Part shown: one piece after another, positions 1-5,385 of the stretch
How positions within the stretch are numbered: the first letter of the stretch is position 1
Layout of the letters: the number at the start of each line of letters is the position of its first letter
NCBI GenBank assembly: GCA_021824845.1
Contig: JAKAJY010000141.1
Coordinates: 1 to 5,385, forward strand
From: an archaeon
GTDB lineage: Archaea > Thermoproteota > Nitrososphaeria > Nitrososphaerales > Nitrosopumilaceae
Reading direction: 5' to 3'
DNA: 5,385 nt
Translations under genes and position numbers: made by a program
Notes under the pieces: model-generated
What the model was told of the DNA's origin: nothing
Databases searched by the model: none
Seen by the model: the letters and a program-made list of their open reading frames with translations, nothing else

Positions 1-2087
1 TCATAGTTCGGCTCGCCTTGATTGGTTTTGTCTAATTCATCTGCCACTGAATCAAGATCATTCATTGCGTCATTGTATTGTCTGTCGGCTTCCGATTCTA
101 ATTCGCGGATTTTATTTTCAATTTTATGTATCTCTTGGCCAGATGCTTCCCATTTCTCTTGGCTCTCATATTGATCTTCCACGGCTTCATGTTCACGTAC
201 TTTATCATCCGTAGATGGTTTACCATCTTTATTCTCTTTCCAGATCTTCTTCCATCGATTAAAATCGGAATTATATCTTTTTTCTAGTTCTTCATTTATC
301 TCCTTTTCTTTTTCTAATTGTTCTTTGAGGCTTACAATTTGTTCTCTTTTTTCTATTGCAATTCTTAATTTTTCATTGGCTGCGTCATATTTTTGAGCGA
401 TTTTATCGGATTCAGTCGTATCTGATGGCCCCATGACAGAGCCAAAGTCAACAGATAAAATCTTCTCACGAATTGATTCCATATCATCTATCACTTGTAT
501 GTCCGATATGTTTTTGATTCTGTCTAGATCTTCTGAGGAAAGAACTCCATCCGAAGGCCCAGCATCTGGTATAGGCTCAATGATGATTTTGTTGCCACGA
601 TCAGTATCAAAATCAGCTGCATCGTCAATATCAAACTTTTTCTTATCAGAAGAACCAATCTGTTTTTTGTTGTACTTTTCATTGTATTCTTTGAGGGCTT
701 TTATCACATCATCGGTAATCTCATCTGAGATAGGCTTAATGATGATTTTGTTGCCACGATCAGTATCAAAATCAGCTGCATCATCAATGTCGAATTTCTT
801 ATCAGATGTATCTGGTGTTTTTCCATCATCAAAGTCGGCTACGTCATCAATGTCAAATTTCTTCTTGCCAGAAGTATCAGTTGGTTTTTTGGTGTCGGAT
901 GCGGTAGATTTTACCTGAAACGAGTCACCTTTTCCATCTACAAACACATCGTATATGCCACTAACTAGGATAGGAATTTGCCAGGTCAGTGTTTTTTCTT
1001 TTCCTGGCTTGACAGTAACTGATTGTGCTTCCACCATGGCTGATTTTCCAGCAACTGGGGCATTGATCACAGGCACGATTGATTTTGTGCCTTCTACATC
1101 ACCTACATTTTTGACTACTGCAGTAATTGTGACTATATCATTTGGCTTGAGGTTCTTTCGGGGTGTGATGATTACATCAATAACAACAAGTTTGGAGCCA
1201 GTGACTTGTTCTTCCTCCTCTACTATTTCATCAGTGTCATCTGTTTCCTCTTCTTGTTCTATCTTTTTTTGTTCTTCAACGTCTTTTTGTAGCTGTTTGC
1301 GATCTTCATCAGCTTGCTTTTCTTCTTCTGTTTTGCCTTTCTCTATGTCTTTTTGTAATTGCCGTTTTGCTTCTTCAACTAATGGATCGTAAACATAGTC
1401 ATCCGCATAAAATCTCCAAGGATCATTAGATGAAAAAACCGCATCTACAGTAAACGTAGTTGATCCTTCGGGACCTAAAGTGATACTCTTGGTTCCAAAT
1501 GACGCAGTAAACGGTGGTGTGGAGGAAAAGATCAGCTTGTAAGAAATATTTTTGCTGCCTTGAATGGTGTTAAAGTTTTTTACAGTTACAGTAAAGACCG
1601 CATTGTCGCCAAGTTTTGGTTTAATCGGTTCAACAGTCACCTTGCTAACGTAGAGCTTTCCTTGATCTGCAGATACCTGAAAGTCCAAAGTTTTGCCAAG
1701 GGATTTGACTTGATATGTTCCAGGACCATACACAGTACACTGCCATACCATACCCACAAATTCCCCAGGATTGAGTGTGACTGATGCTTCGTATGCACCA
1801 CCTGATGTACATGCATGTGTGGATTCATTATCAGAGCCATAATTTTGGTACATCACAAGTGTGATTTTCTTTGTACCCGGAGCATTGCCTGTGTTAGAAA
1901 CGCCGGTTACGAATTCATTGTTTGGGCTGTTTGCCACAATGACAGGAGTATTTTGGGTTATGCTGTTAACAACTATTTGTGCTTTTGGTGTGGACTGAGC
2001 ATATGCAAAATTAGTCAGTGTAACGGAGCTGATCAACATAAACATTAGAAAAATCGAAGCTGTCAGAACTCTTGTGCGAAGAATCAT
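1..2087 (-). CDS. Secreted modular surface protein with CARDB/Ig-like domains, Asp-rich repeats and coiled coil (C-terminus outside window)
   Basis: Translating the minus strand from ATG at 2087 gives 695 codons without a stop up to the window edge, so the C-terminus is missing. Residues 1-30 are a signal peptide: Arg at 4 and 6, a hydrophobic core at about 7-24, and an AYA|Q cleavage site at 30/31. About 37-136 and 145-235 are beta-rich Ig-like domains; the first holds the only two cysteines seen, C93 and C117, a possible disulfide. Residues 236-296 are a Glu/Lys/Gln-rich linker. About 297-395 resemble a CARDB/NEW3 domain (VVIDVIITP, VVKNVGDVEGTKS, then TVKPGKEKTLTW). Residues 408-507 carry Asp-rich repeats. 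From about 556 onward there is a highly charged, probably coiled-coil region. No enzyme motif is visible. Inferred role: exported cell-surface or S-layer-associated structural or adhesive protein. The anchor, if any, would lie beyond the edge. Upstream ATGs at 2100 and 2091 are in another frame that soon stops. The open frame and signal peptide are certain; the function is not. Confidence 0.9.
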   Translation of the reverse strand, partial: MILRTRVLTASIFLMFMLISSVTLTNFAYAQSTPKAQIVVNSITQNTPVIVANSPNNEFVTGVSNTGNAPGTKKITLVMYQNYGSDNESTHACTSGGAYEASVTLNPGEFVGMVWQCTVYGPGTYQVKSLGKTLDFQVSADQGKLYVSKVTVEPIKPKLGDNAVFTVTVKNFNTIQGSKNISYKLIFSSTPPFTASFGTKSITLGPEGSTTFTVDAVFSSNDPWRFYADDYVYDPLVEEAKRQLQKDIEKGKTEEEKQADEDRKQLQKDVEEQKKIEQEEETDDTDEIVEEEEQVTGSKLVVIDVIITPRKNLKPNDIVTITAVVKNVGDVEGTKSIVPVINAPVAGKSAMVEAQSVTVKPGKEKTLTWQIPILVSGIYDVFVDGKGDSFQVKSTASDTKKPTDTSGKKKFDIDDVADFDDGKTPDTSDKKFDIDDAADFDTDRGNKIIIKPISDEITDDVIKALKEYNEKYNKKQIGSSDKKKFDIDDAADFDTDRGNKIIIEPIPDAGPSDGVLSSEDLDRIKNISDIQVIDDMESIREKILSVDFGSVMGPSDTTESDKIAQKYDAANEKLRIAIEKREQIVSLKEQLEKEKEINEELEKRYNSDFNRWKKIWKENKDGKPSTDDKVREHEAVEDQYESQEKWEASGQEIHKIENKIRELESEADRQYNDAMNDLDSVADELDKTNQGEPNY
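571..873 (-). repeat. Asp-rich internal protein repeats (three KFDIDD..ADFD units)
   Basis: Within the surface-protein gene three units share KFDIDD[A/V]ADFD, at residues about 410-421, 431-443 and 484-496. The second and third are longer and continue TDRGNKIII then KPI or EPI. Phe432 and Phe485 mark a 53-residue (159-base) period, and the first and second units are 21 residues apart. At the DNA level 579-623 matches 738-782 exactly, and the match extends imperfectly to about 571-650 versus 730-806. The unit at 824-873 is more diverged. D-x-D-x-D followed by Gly resembles calcium-binding loops, but Gly is one place later than in a canonical EF-hand loop, so metal binding is only a suggestion. 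Confidence 0.85.
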
Positions 2088-2107
2088 GCATGGTGGACAT
2101 GACTCGT

Positions 2108-2116
2108 GAATTTAAG
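2108..2116 (-). promoter_or_regulatory. Probable TATA box of the surface-protein gene
   Basis: Read on the minus strand, CTTAAATTC lies with its centre about 25 nt upstream of the ATG at 2087. That is the spacing expected for an archaeal TATA box serving a leaderless transcript. No Shine-Dalgarno-like sequence lies just before the ATG, which agrees with a leaderless start. A second AT-rich candidate, around 2254-2269 (minus strand CTATTTAATTTTG), would give a long leader instead. Confidence 0.4.
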
Positions 2117-2164
2117 GATGACTCAGTTCTGATACCAATGTAGTTATTTTTTAGTACAAGTTCG

Positions 2165-2179
2165 AAAAATCAAATTTTT
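2165..2179. terminator. AT palindrome, possible terminator element
   Basis: Six-base arms AAAAAT and ATTTTT flank a CAA loop, so oligo-T appears on both strands. Archaeal termination often uses T-rich tracts without a GC stem, so this could end nadX-nadA transcription before the surface-protein promoter. It lies about 140 bases past the nadA stop, and the helix would be weak, so this is tentative. Confidence 0.2.
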
Positions 2180-2317
2180 AGATCAGCTGCTTCATTCAGT
2201 AGGATATAGTGTGTTGTGATTTCATGTGTTTCTCATAATCCATTCAGGTCATTCAAAATTAAATAGATCACCACATGTACTCAGTCCATATTTTGTATAG
2301 AAAATCAGCCTTGAGAT

Positions 2318-3253
2318 CTAGCTAATAGCAAGCATTCGATTTATTGCAATTCTTGCCTTATCTGCAGTTTGTTTTGGCACGCGCACTTCGTATTTTTCTT
2401 CCATCAGAGATGAATAGACTTTGTCCAGAGTTATCATCTTCATGTATTGGCATACAGCACCACGCGATGCAGGAATGAAATTCTTCTCAGGGTTTTGTTG
2501 TTGCATTCTGTACAGGATGCCAGTTTCTGTTGCAACCACAAAGTTTTGTCCTGTGGATTGTTTTGCATAGTTCATCATTCCTTCTGTTGACATTATCTGG
2601 ACTTGACGGTTCTTGTAATCGCCAACTGCCACATCATACATTATTTGTGATGTACAGCTGCATTCTGGATGGACTAATAATTCTGAATTTGAATGAGAGT
2701 CCAAAAGCTTGTGAATGTCCTCTGATCTAATTCCAGCGTGGACATGGCACTCACCTGCCCAGATGTACATGTTTTTTCTTCCAATCATTTTTGCAACATA
2801 CGAGCCCAAAAACATGTCCGGCAAAAACAACACGTCCTTGTCTTGTGGAATTGCCTTGACCACATTTACTGCGTTTGATGATGTGCAGCAATAGTCTAGC
2901 TCGGATTTTACCTCTGCTGATGTGTTGACATATCCCACGGTGATTGCTCCCGGGTGTTGTTGTTTCCAATCCCTTAGCTGATCAACATTTATGGAATCAG
3001 CTAGTGAGCATCCAGCCGCTAAATCTGGAATCATCACCTTCTTGTCAGGACAAATAATTGCGGCTGTTTCTGCCATAAAGTGAACTCCACAAAACAAAAT
3101 TGTCTTGTGCGGTGTTTTGGCAGCCTGTCTCGATAATCCTAAAGAATCACCAACAAAGTCCGCTACATCTTGTACTTCTGGTAACTGATAATTGTGAGCT
3201 AAAATGACCACGTCCTTTTCTTTTTTGAGCTGTAGGATTTTGTCTCGTAGCAT
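2318..3253 (-). CDS. nadA: Quinolinate synthase (NadA)
   Basis: Quinolinate synthase (EC 2.5.1.72) condenses iminoaspartate with dihydroxyacetone phosphate to quinolinate in de novo NAD synthesis, using a cytoplasmic, oxygen-sensitive [4Fe-4S] cluster. The 311 residues match the compact form known from Thermotoga and Pyrococcus. Visible family motifs in order: AHNYQLPEVQDVADFVGDS (19-37), CGVHFMAETA (55-64), DLAAGCSLAD with C82, YVNTSAEVK (108-116), CTSSNAV (123-129), LPDMFLG (144-150), WAGECHVHAG with C169, HPEC (195-198), STEGM (222-226), and RGAVCQYMKMI with C268. C82, C169 and C268 sit where the three cluster ligands are expected. An in-frame TAG at 3275-3277 rules out any longer start, so ATG at 3253 is the first possible. 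It lies 94 bases downstream of nadX on the same strand, probably co-transcribed; a TATA-like TATTATC at 3294-3300 could give an extra internal promoter. nadC does not follow it. Confidence 0.97.
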   Translation of the reverse strand: MLRDKILQLKKEKDVVILAHNYQLPEVQDVADFVGDSLGLSRQAAKTPHKTILFCGVHFMAETAAIICPDKKVMIPDLAAGCSLADSINVDQLRDWKQQHPGAITVGYVNTSAEVKSELDYCCTSSNAVNVVKAIPQDKDVLFLPDMFLGSYVAKMIGRKNMYIWAGECHVHAGIRSEDIHKLLDSHSNSELLVHPECSCTSQIMYDVAVGDYKNRQVQIMSTEGMMNYAKQSTGQNFVVATETGILYRMQQQNPEKNFIPASRGAVCQYMKMITLDKVYSSLMEEKYEVRVPKQTADKARIAINRMLAIS

Positions 3254-3321
3254 CCGCGCATCACAATGCCCGCACTATTCATCTGCAGACTGAGATAATA
3301 GTGTGAATTTACAGATATGAC

Positions 3322-3343
3322 GCCGATTACGGCAAGTTTTGCC
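3322..3343 (-). promoter_or_regulatory. Two overlapping, mutually exclusive hairpins in the nadX-nadA spacer
   Basis: Just after the nadX stop there are two small inverted repeats. GGCAA, GTT, TTGCC occupies 3331-3343, and GCCG, ATTA, CGGC occupies 3322-3333. They share the GGC at 3331-3333, so an RNA could form only one at a time. They may act in partial termination, RNA stability or regulation between nadX and nadA. The stems are only 5 and 4 base pairs and no T-run follows directly, so chance is a real alternative. Confidence 0.25.
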
Positions 3344-3347
3344 AGAA

Positions 3348-4181
3348 TTATGTACCTATTTTGATATCATCCGAGCAGATTGTCCGCAGGCATTCTATTG
3401 CAGACAAAATGGCAAGCCTGCTGGTCTTTGGGTTTGTATTGTCAGGTACGTTTTCAACATGAATTGAGATTTTGCCAAACGTTCCTCTTGCCTCTATTTG
3501 GTGCGTGTTCTTGTTGGTGTCCGGGTCTGCCACTATTTTGACCATGGTTTTCTCACTGCCAAGGCCTGCCAGACTCAAAAGCGCTGCAACATTGATGTTT
3601 GCAGGAAATAGTGTCACTGCATCTTTTGCCGCACCCTCAAAGATCGTAGTCTTTTCTTTTATAGAGTGAACATCCATGTTTTTTGTCTCAAAGAATTTTG
3701 CGCCAGCTAGTGCCTTTGGATTTTTTGTAGTAACCAGCGTAATTGATTCTAGTTCTGACTTTACTGATTTTATTGCATCAAGGCCTGCAATTGCGCCAGA
3801 CGGCAAGTAGATTCGCTTTTTGAATTCATGGCACGCATCAAACAAAATATCAAACACAGATTCATCAAGTAGTGCGCCCACACTCATGATCATCAGGTCC
3901 TTTCTGTTTTGTATGATGCTTAGCGCGTGGTTTTTGATTGCCTCTTGTGATGCCGCCTCTACTACCAAATCCACATTGTTTGATGAGAGTAAATGTGGGT
4001 TTTCAACTATTATGGGCTTTTTGTCCAGCTTTGCAACCAATGACTCTGCCTTGGATTTATCATAGTCATAGACATGTGTGAGTTCTGCTTGGACTTGGCC
4101 TGAGTTGATTGCTAGTGCTATTTGCGTGCCAATGGCGCCACAGCCCAAGAGCCCTATTCTTTTCAATACAGAGCCGATCAC
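3348..4181 (-). CDS. nadX: L-aspartate dehydrogenase (NadX), iminoaspartate-producing
   Basis: L-aspartate dehydrogenase (EC 1.4.1.21) oxidises aspartate with NAD(P)+ to iminoaspartate, replacing the oxidase NadB, and passes this unstable product to NadA. The 277 residues show an N-terminal Rossmann fold with GLLGCGAIG (10-18) and an acidic D39 at the end of the second strand. They also show EAAS (75-78), SVGAL (100-104), the family signature PSGAIAGLDAIK (127-138), FPANINVAALLSLAG (192-206), and D219-P220 with N225-T-H227, where H227 fits the conserved catalytic histidine. The listed start is GTG at 4181. The ATG at 4183 is out of frame and meets TGA at once. A TTG at 4166 would give LKRIGLLGCG, closer to where homologues usually begin, so the first five residues are uncertain. 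AATATA at 4205-4210 lies 25-30 nt before the GTG, favouring a leaderless transcript from there. It is the first gene of a probable nadX-nadA operon. Confidence 0.93.
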   Translation of the reverse strand: MIGSVLKRIGLLGCGAIGTQIALAINSGQVQAELTHVYDYDKSKAESLVAKLDKKPIIVENPHLLSSNNVDLVVEAASQEAIKNHALSIIQNRKDLMIMSVGALLDESVFDILFDACHEFKKRIYLPSGAIAGLDAIKSVKSELESITLVTTKNPKALAGAKFFETKNMDVHSIKEKTTIFEGAAKDAVTLFPANINVAALLSLAGLGSEKTMVKIVADPDTNKNTHQIEARGTFGKISIHVENVPDNTNPKTSRLAILSAIECLRTICSDDIKIGT

Positions 4182-4204
4182 ATAACTGGTAAATGAATTA
4201 ATGG

Positions 4205-4210
4205 TATATT
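4205..4210 (-). promoter_or_regulatory. Probable TATA box of nadX
   Basis: On the minus strand AATATA stands 25-30 nt ahead of the GTG at 4181, the spacing expected for archaeal TBP binding with transcription starting at or within a few bases of the start codon. It lies in the 82-base divergent region between nadX and the small plus-strand ORF. Confidence 0.5.
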
Positions 4211-4233
4211 GCCAAACAAATCAAACTAGGAAG

Positions 4234-4240
4234 AATTAAC
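4234..4240 (+). promoter_or_regulatory. Weak TATA-like element before the 24-codon ORF
   Basis: AATTAAC lies about 24-30 nt before the ATG at 4264, consistent with a leaderless transcript. The match to an archaeal TATA box is modest. No Shine-Dalgarno-like sequence precedes this ATG. Confidence 0.25.
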
Positions 4241-4263
4241 TAGGCACCATACAAAGCCAAATC

Positions 4264-4338
4264 ATGGTAAAAAGAAAAACAGGCAAGCATCAAAGATTTG
4301 CAGATCAAAAGGCAGCTCGCAAAAAGCGCAAAAAGTAA
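4264..4338 (+). CDS. Tiny, highly basic 24-residue protein, function unknown
   Basis: ATG at 4264 to TAA at 4338 encodes 24 residues: it begins MVKRKTGKHQRF, has a short ADQKAAR middle and ends KKRKK. Eight Lys, four Arg and one His against a single Asp make it extremely basic, as expected of an RNA- or ribosome-binding peptide. It sits alone in the gap between the divergent nadX promoter and nurA, 74 bases before nurA, with a weak TATA-like site at leaderless distance. Size and charge recall tiny ribosomal proteins such as eL41, but the sequence does not show the Trp- and Met-containing eL41 pattern, so I do not assign it. An ORF this short could occur by chance; the coherent start, basic composition and promoter-like spacing argue that it is real. 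Confidence 0.55.
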   Translation: MVKRKTGKHQRFADQKAARKKRKK

Positions 4339-4385
4339 ATCAGCTTCCAGCTAGTTGCGTGTTAATGGTCAGTTCATCCCAAGGG

Positions 4386-4393
4386 TTTTATTT
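4386..4393 (+). promoter_or_regulatory. Probable TATA box of the NurA gene
   Basis: TTTTATTT lies 20-27 nt before the ATG at 4413, which fits an archaeal promoter with a leaderless or very short leader. A GAAGGT at 4402-4407, five bases before the ATG, differs by one base from GGAGGT and could act as a ribosome-binding site if transcription begins further upstream, for example by read-through from the small ORF. Confidence 0.4.
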
Positions 4394-4412
4394 TCTGAAT
4401 TGAAGGTAACCT

Positions 4413-5252
4413 ATGCTTAACACGGTTTACAAGGATGCAATAAAGAACCGTGAAAACATCCTATCCGTTCTAAGGGGACCAAAATTTGAACAAATTGTAG
4501 AAAAGGCAAGGCAAAACTGGATAGAATACACCCCAAAAAAGCAAGATGCAATCCTTGCCGGAATCGACTCTAGTTTTAACAGCACAAAATTTCAGGGAAT
4601 GGAATTATGGGTGGTTACCGCAGTTGCAATAAAATCAGACGGTACAATAATTGATGATCTCCACAGGCAGGGACTAGGTAGAGTGGGCATCGACATCTCC
4701 AGTCTTGCAAGTGAGATGGAGGTTGACATTTGCAAAAAGGCAATCGAGGTATCGGATATCGTGATGATGGATGGCTCCCTATATTCTCAATTCATGACGC
4801 GCCAATCAGGCCTCAGTCCTGCAATTGTCAGAATAATGACAAAGAAAAACAATGTCATCTTTATTGCAAAGACATCAAACACCAATGTCCAGTTCTCTGA
4901 GCTGGGATCGCTGGCGGGGGATATTTTCTACTATAACCATGCAATAAAGACACCTGGCTTTAGCAGGATCTTTGTAGACAGGGAATTTGGGCGCGACAAG
5001 GCGATCTCATCAATCTATGCAAGACTATCTGACTCCACACCACTAATCAAAATAGAACTATTTGGCGATAACCACACCGAAGATGAAGTAAAGACAATTC
5101 TGGATAAACTCTACAAGGCAAGTGTCGGCGGATACCCGTATGCGCTCAAGCTTGCACACAACAACTGCAAGATAAGCAGCGCAGACTTGGCAAAACTAGT
5201 CAGCCTTTACGGAATATCAAATGAGATAGGTTCGCGCGAAGTACTAGGATGA
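4413..5252 (+). CDS. nurA: NurA-domain 5'-3' DNA nuclease
   Basis: NurA proteins are Mn2+-dependent archaeal nucleases that work with the hexameric HerA translocase to resect DNA ends for homologous recombination. The 279 residues carry the family pattern. AGIDSS (49-54) holds the first acidic ligand, D52. SSLASEMEVDICKKA has E103 as the likely second, and VMMDGSL (117-123) has D120. IAKTS follows at 151-155, and the C-terminal YPYALKLAHNNC (241-252) has H249, followed by D258. Thus all acidic positions and the histidine expected for metal binding and catalysis appear present, and the protein should be active. There is no signal peptide or membrane segment. The length is on the short side of the family, which often exceeds 300 residues. 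herA, often adjacent in other archaea, is not in the window. The gene follows the small basic ORF by 74 bases and has its own TATA-like site. Its TGA ends at 5252, directly against the stop of the convergent gene. Confidence 0.88.
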   Translation: MLNTVYKDAIKNRENILSVLRGPKFEQIVEKARQNWIEYTPKKQDAILAGIDSSFNSTKFQGMELWVVTAVAIKSDGTIIDDLHRQGLGRVGIDISSLASEMEVDICKKAIEVSDIVMMDGSLYSQFMTRQSGLSPAIVRIMTKKNNVIFIAKTSNTNVQFSELGSLAGDIFYYNHAIKTPGFSRIFVDREFGRDKAISSIYARLSDSTPLIKIELFGDNHTEDEVKTILDKLYKASVGGYPYALKLAHNNCKISSADLAKLVSLYGISNEIGSREVLG

Positions 5253-5385
5253 TTATTTGTGGCTGATCACATTTAGCGTGGTCGTGCCTTTTATTCCGCC
5301 AAGCTTGCGGATCTTTTTTGTTACAACATCGGAGATTTCATTGTATGATGGTGCCACCACGTTACAGATCACCTGATTTGTCATT
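5253..5385 (-). CDS. Lrp/AsnC-type ligand-binding (RAM) domain protein, C-terminal 44 codons
   Basis: The minus-strand frame ending with TAA at 5253-5255 is open to the window edge and encodes 44 residues. They include VICNVVAPSYNEISDVV, then KKIRKLGGIKGTTTLNVI and SHK at the end. This fits the last helix and strand of the Lrp/AsnC C-terminal (RAM) domain, whose typical end is a helix, a Gly-Val/Ile turn, then T-x-T-h-x-V. Such domains bind amino acids or other small ligands and form the oligomer core of archaeal transcription regulators; many archaea also have stand-alone copies lacking the DNA-binding half. Which form this is cannot be told, because the upstream part is outside the window. 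The ATG at 5384 is likely an internal Met. It converges with nurA with no bases between the two stops. Confidence 0.75.
   Translation of the reverse strand, partial: MTNQVICNVVAPSYNEISDVVTKKIRKLGGIKGTTTLNVISHK

Larger units (their letters stand above)
2088..2317. other. Intergenic region between nadA and the surface-protein gene
   Basis: This 230-base gap holds no plausible gene in any frame. It contains the presumed promoter near 2108-2116 and an AT palindrome at 2165-2179 (AAAAAT, CAA, ATTTTT). It also contains three copies of CATTCA (2193, 2241 and 2250). T-rich runs on the minus strand after the nadA stop may serve for transcript termination, but no strong GC hairpin is present. I see no RNA gene in it. 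Confidence 0.5.

Noticed and set aside
571..873. CRISPR-like direct repeats
   Set aside because: The repeats keep the reading frame, have unequal spacing and code for related peptide units; they are internal protein repeats, not a CRISPR array.
433..1392. Plus-strand open frames of 161 and 145 codons
   Set aside because: They lie antisense to the surface-protein gene. Their Ser/Phe/Leu-rich translations are what the complement of Asp/Glu/Lys-rich codons gives, and neither has a promoter or family motif.
1560..2048. Short open frames on both strands inside the surface-protein gene
   Set aside because: Shadows of the signal-peptide and beta-domain coding region, without recognisable features of their own.
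2011..2100. Earlier ATGs at 2100 and 2091 for the surface protein
   Set aside because: They are in a different frame that stops after about 29 codons; the frame from 2087 gives a full signal peptide.
2088..2317. RNA gene in the intergenic gap
   Set aside because: I found no cloverleaf arms, conserved tRNA TTC-type loop or stable GC stem; it looks like an ordinary promoter and termination region.
2530..2969. Short open frames overlapping nadA
   Set aside because: Other-frame shadows of a well-supported quinolinate synthase gene.
3472..4065. Plus-strand open frames over nadX
   Set aside because: Antisense shadows of aspartate dehydrogenase, with no independent support.
4264..4338. Assignment of the tiny ORF as ribosomal protein eL41
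   Set aside because: Only size and charge agree; the conserved eL41 residue pattern is not visible, so it is left unnamed.

Overview
The window looks like a piece of an ammonia-oxidising archaeal chromosome (Nitrososphaerota/Thaumarchaeota, Nitrosopumilus/Nitrosotenuis-like). The grounds are a NurA nuclease gene, the archaeal-style nadX-nadA route to quinolinate, an archaeal Lrp/AsnC-type protein, TATA-like boxes about 25 nt upstream of starts (leaderless style), few clear Shine-Dalgarno sites, and a secreted protein with an AYA|Q signal-peptide end followed by CARDB-like beta domains. The genus cannot be fixed from the sequence alone.

Layout. Positions 1-2087 (minus strand) are the first 695 codons of a large exported surface protein that runs off the left edge. 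It has a signal peptide, two Ig-like beta domains, an acidic/coiled linker, a third CARDB-like domain, an Asp-rich repeat block (KFDIDD..ADFD) and a long charged coiled coil. Its ORF is uninterrupted, and the plus-strand open frames lying over it are shadows. A 230-base gap (2088-2317) holds its probable promoter and an AT palindrome. Then nadA (2318-3253, minus) and nadX (3348-4181, minus) follow, read in the order nadX then nadA, with a 94-base spacer that contains two overlapping hairpins.

Positions 4182-4263 form a divergent promoter region. To its right, on the plus strand, come a tiny 24-codon, extremely basic ORF (4264-4338) and a NurA-domain nuclease gene (4413-5252). NurA ends exactly where a convergent minus-strand gene ends; only the last 44 codons of that gene (an Lrp/AsnC-like ligand-binding domain) are in the window.

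How the genes work together. NadX oxidises L-aspartate to iminoaspartate and NadA condenses it with dihydroxyacetone phosphate to quinolinate, so the pair supplies the first two steps of de novo NAD synthesis. nadC, the next step, is not in the window. NurA normally resects DNA ends with the HerA translocase, which is also not in the window. The surface protein and the tiny basic peptide are the least explained parts. I found no CRISPR array, transposon, tRNA or rRNA, and no clear sign of a new defence or mobile system.
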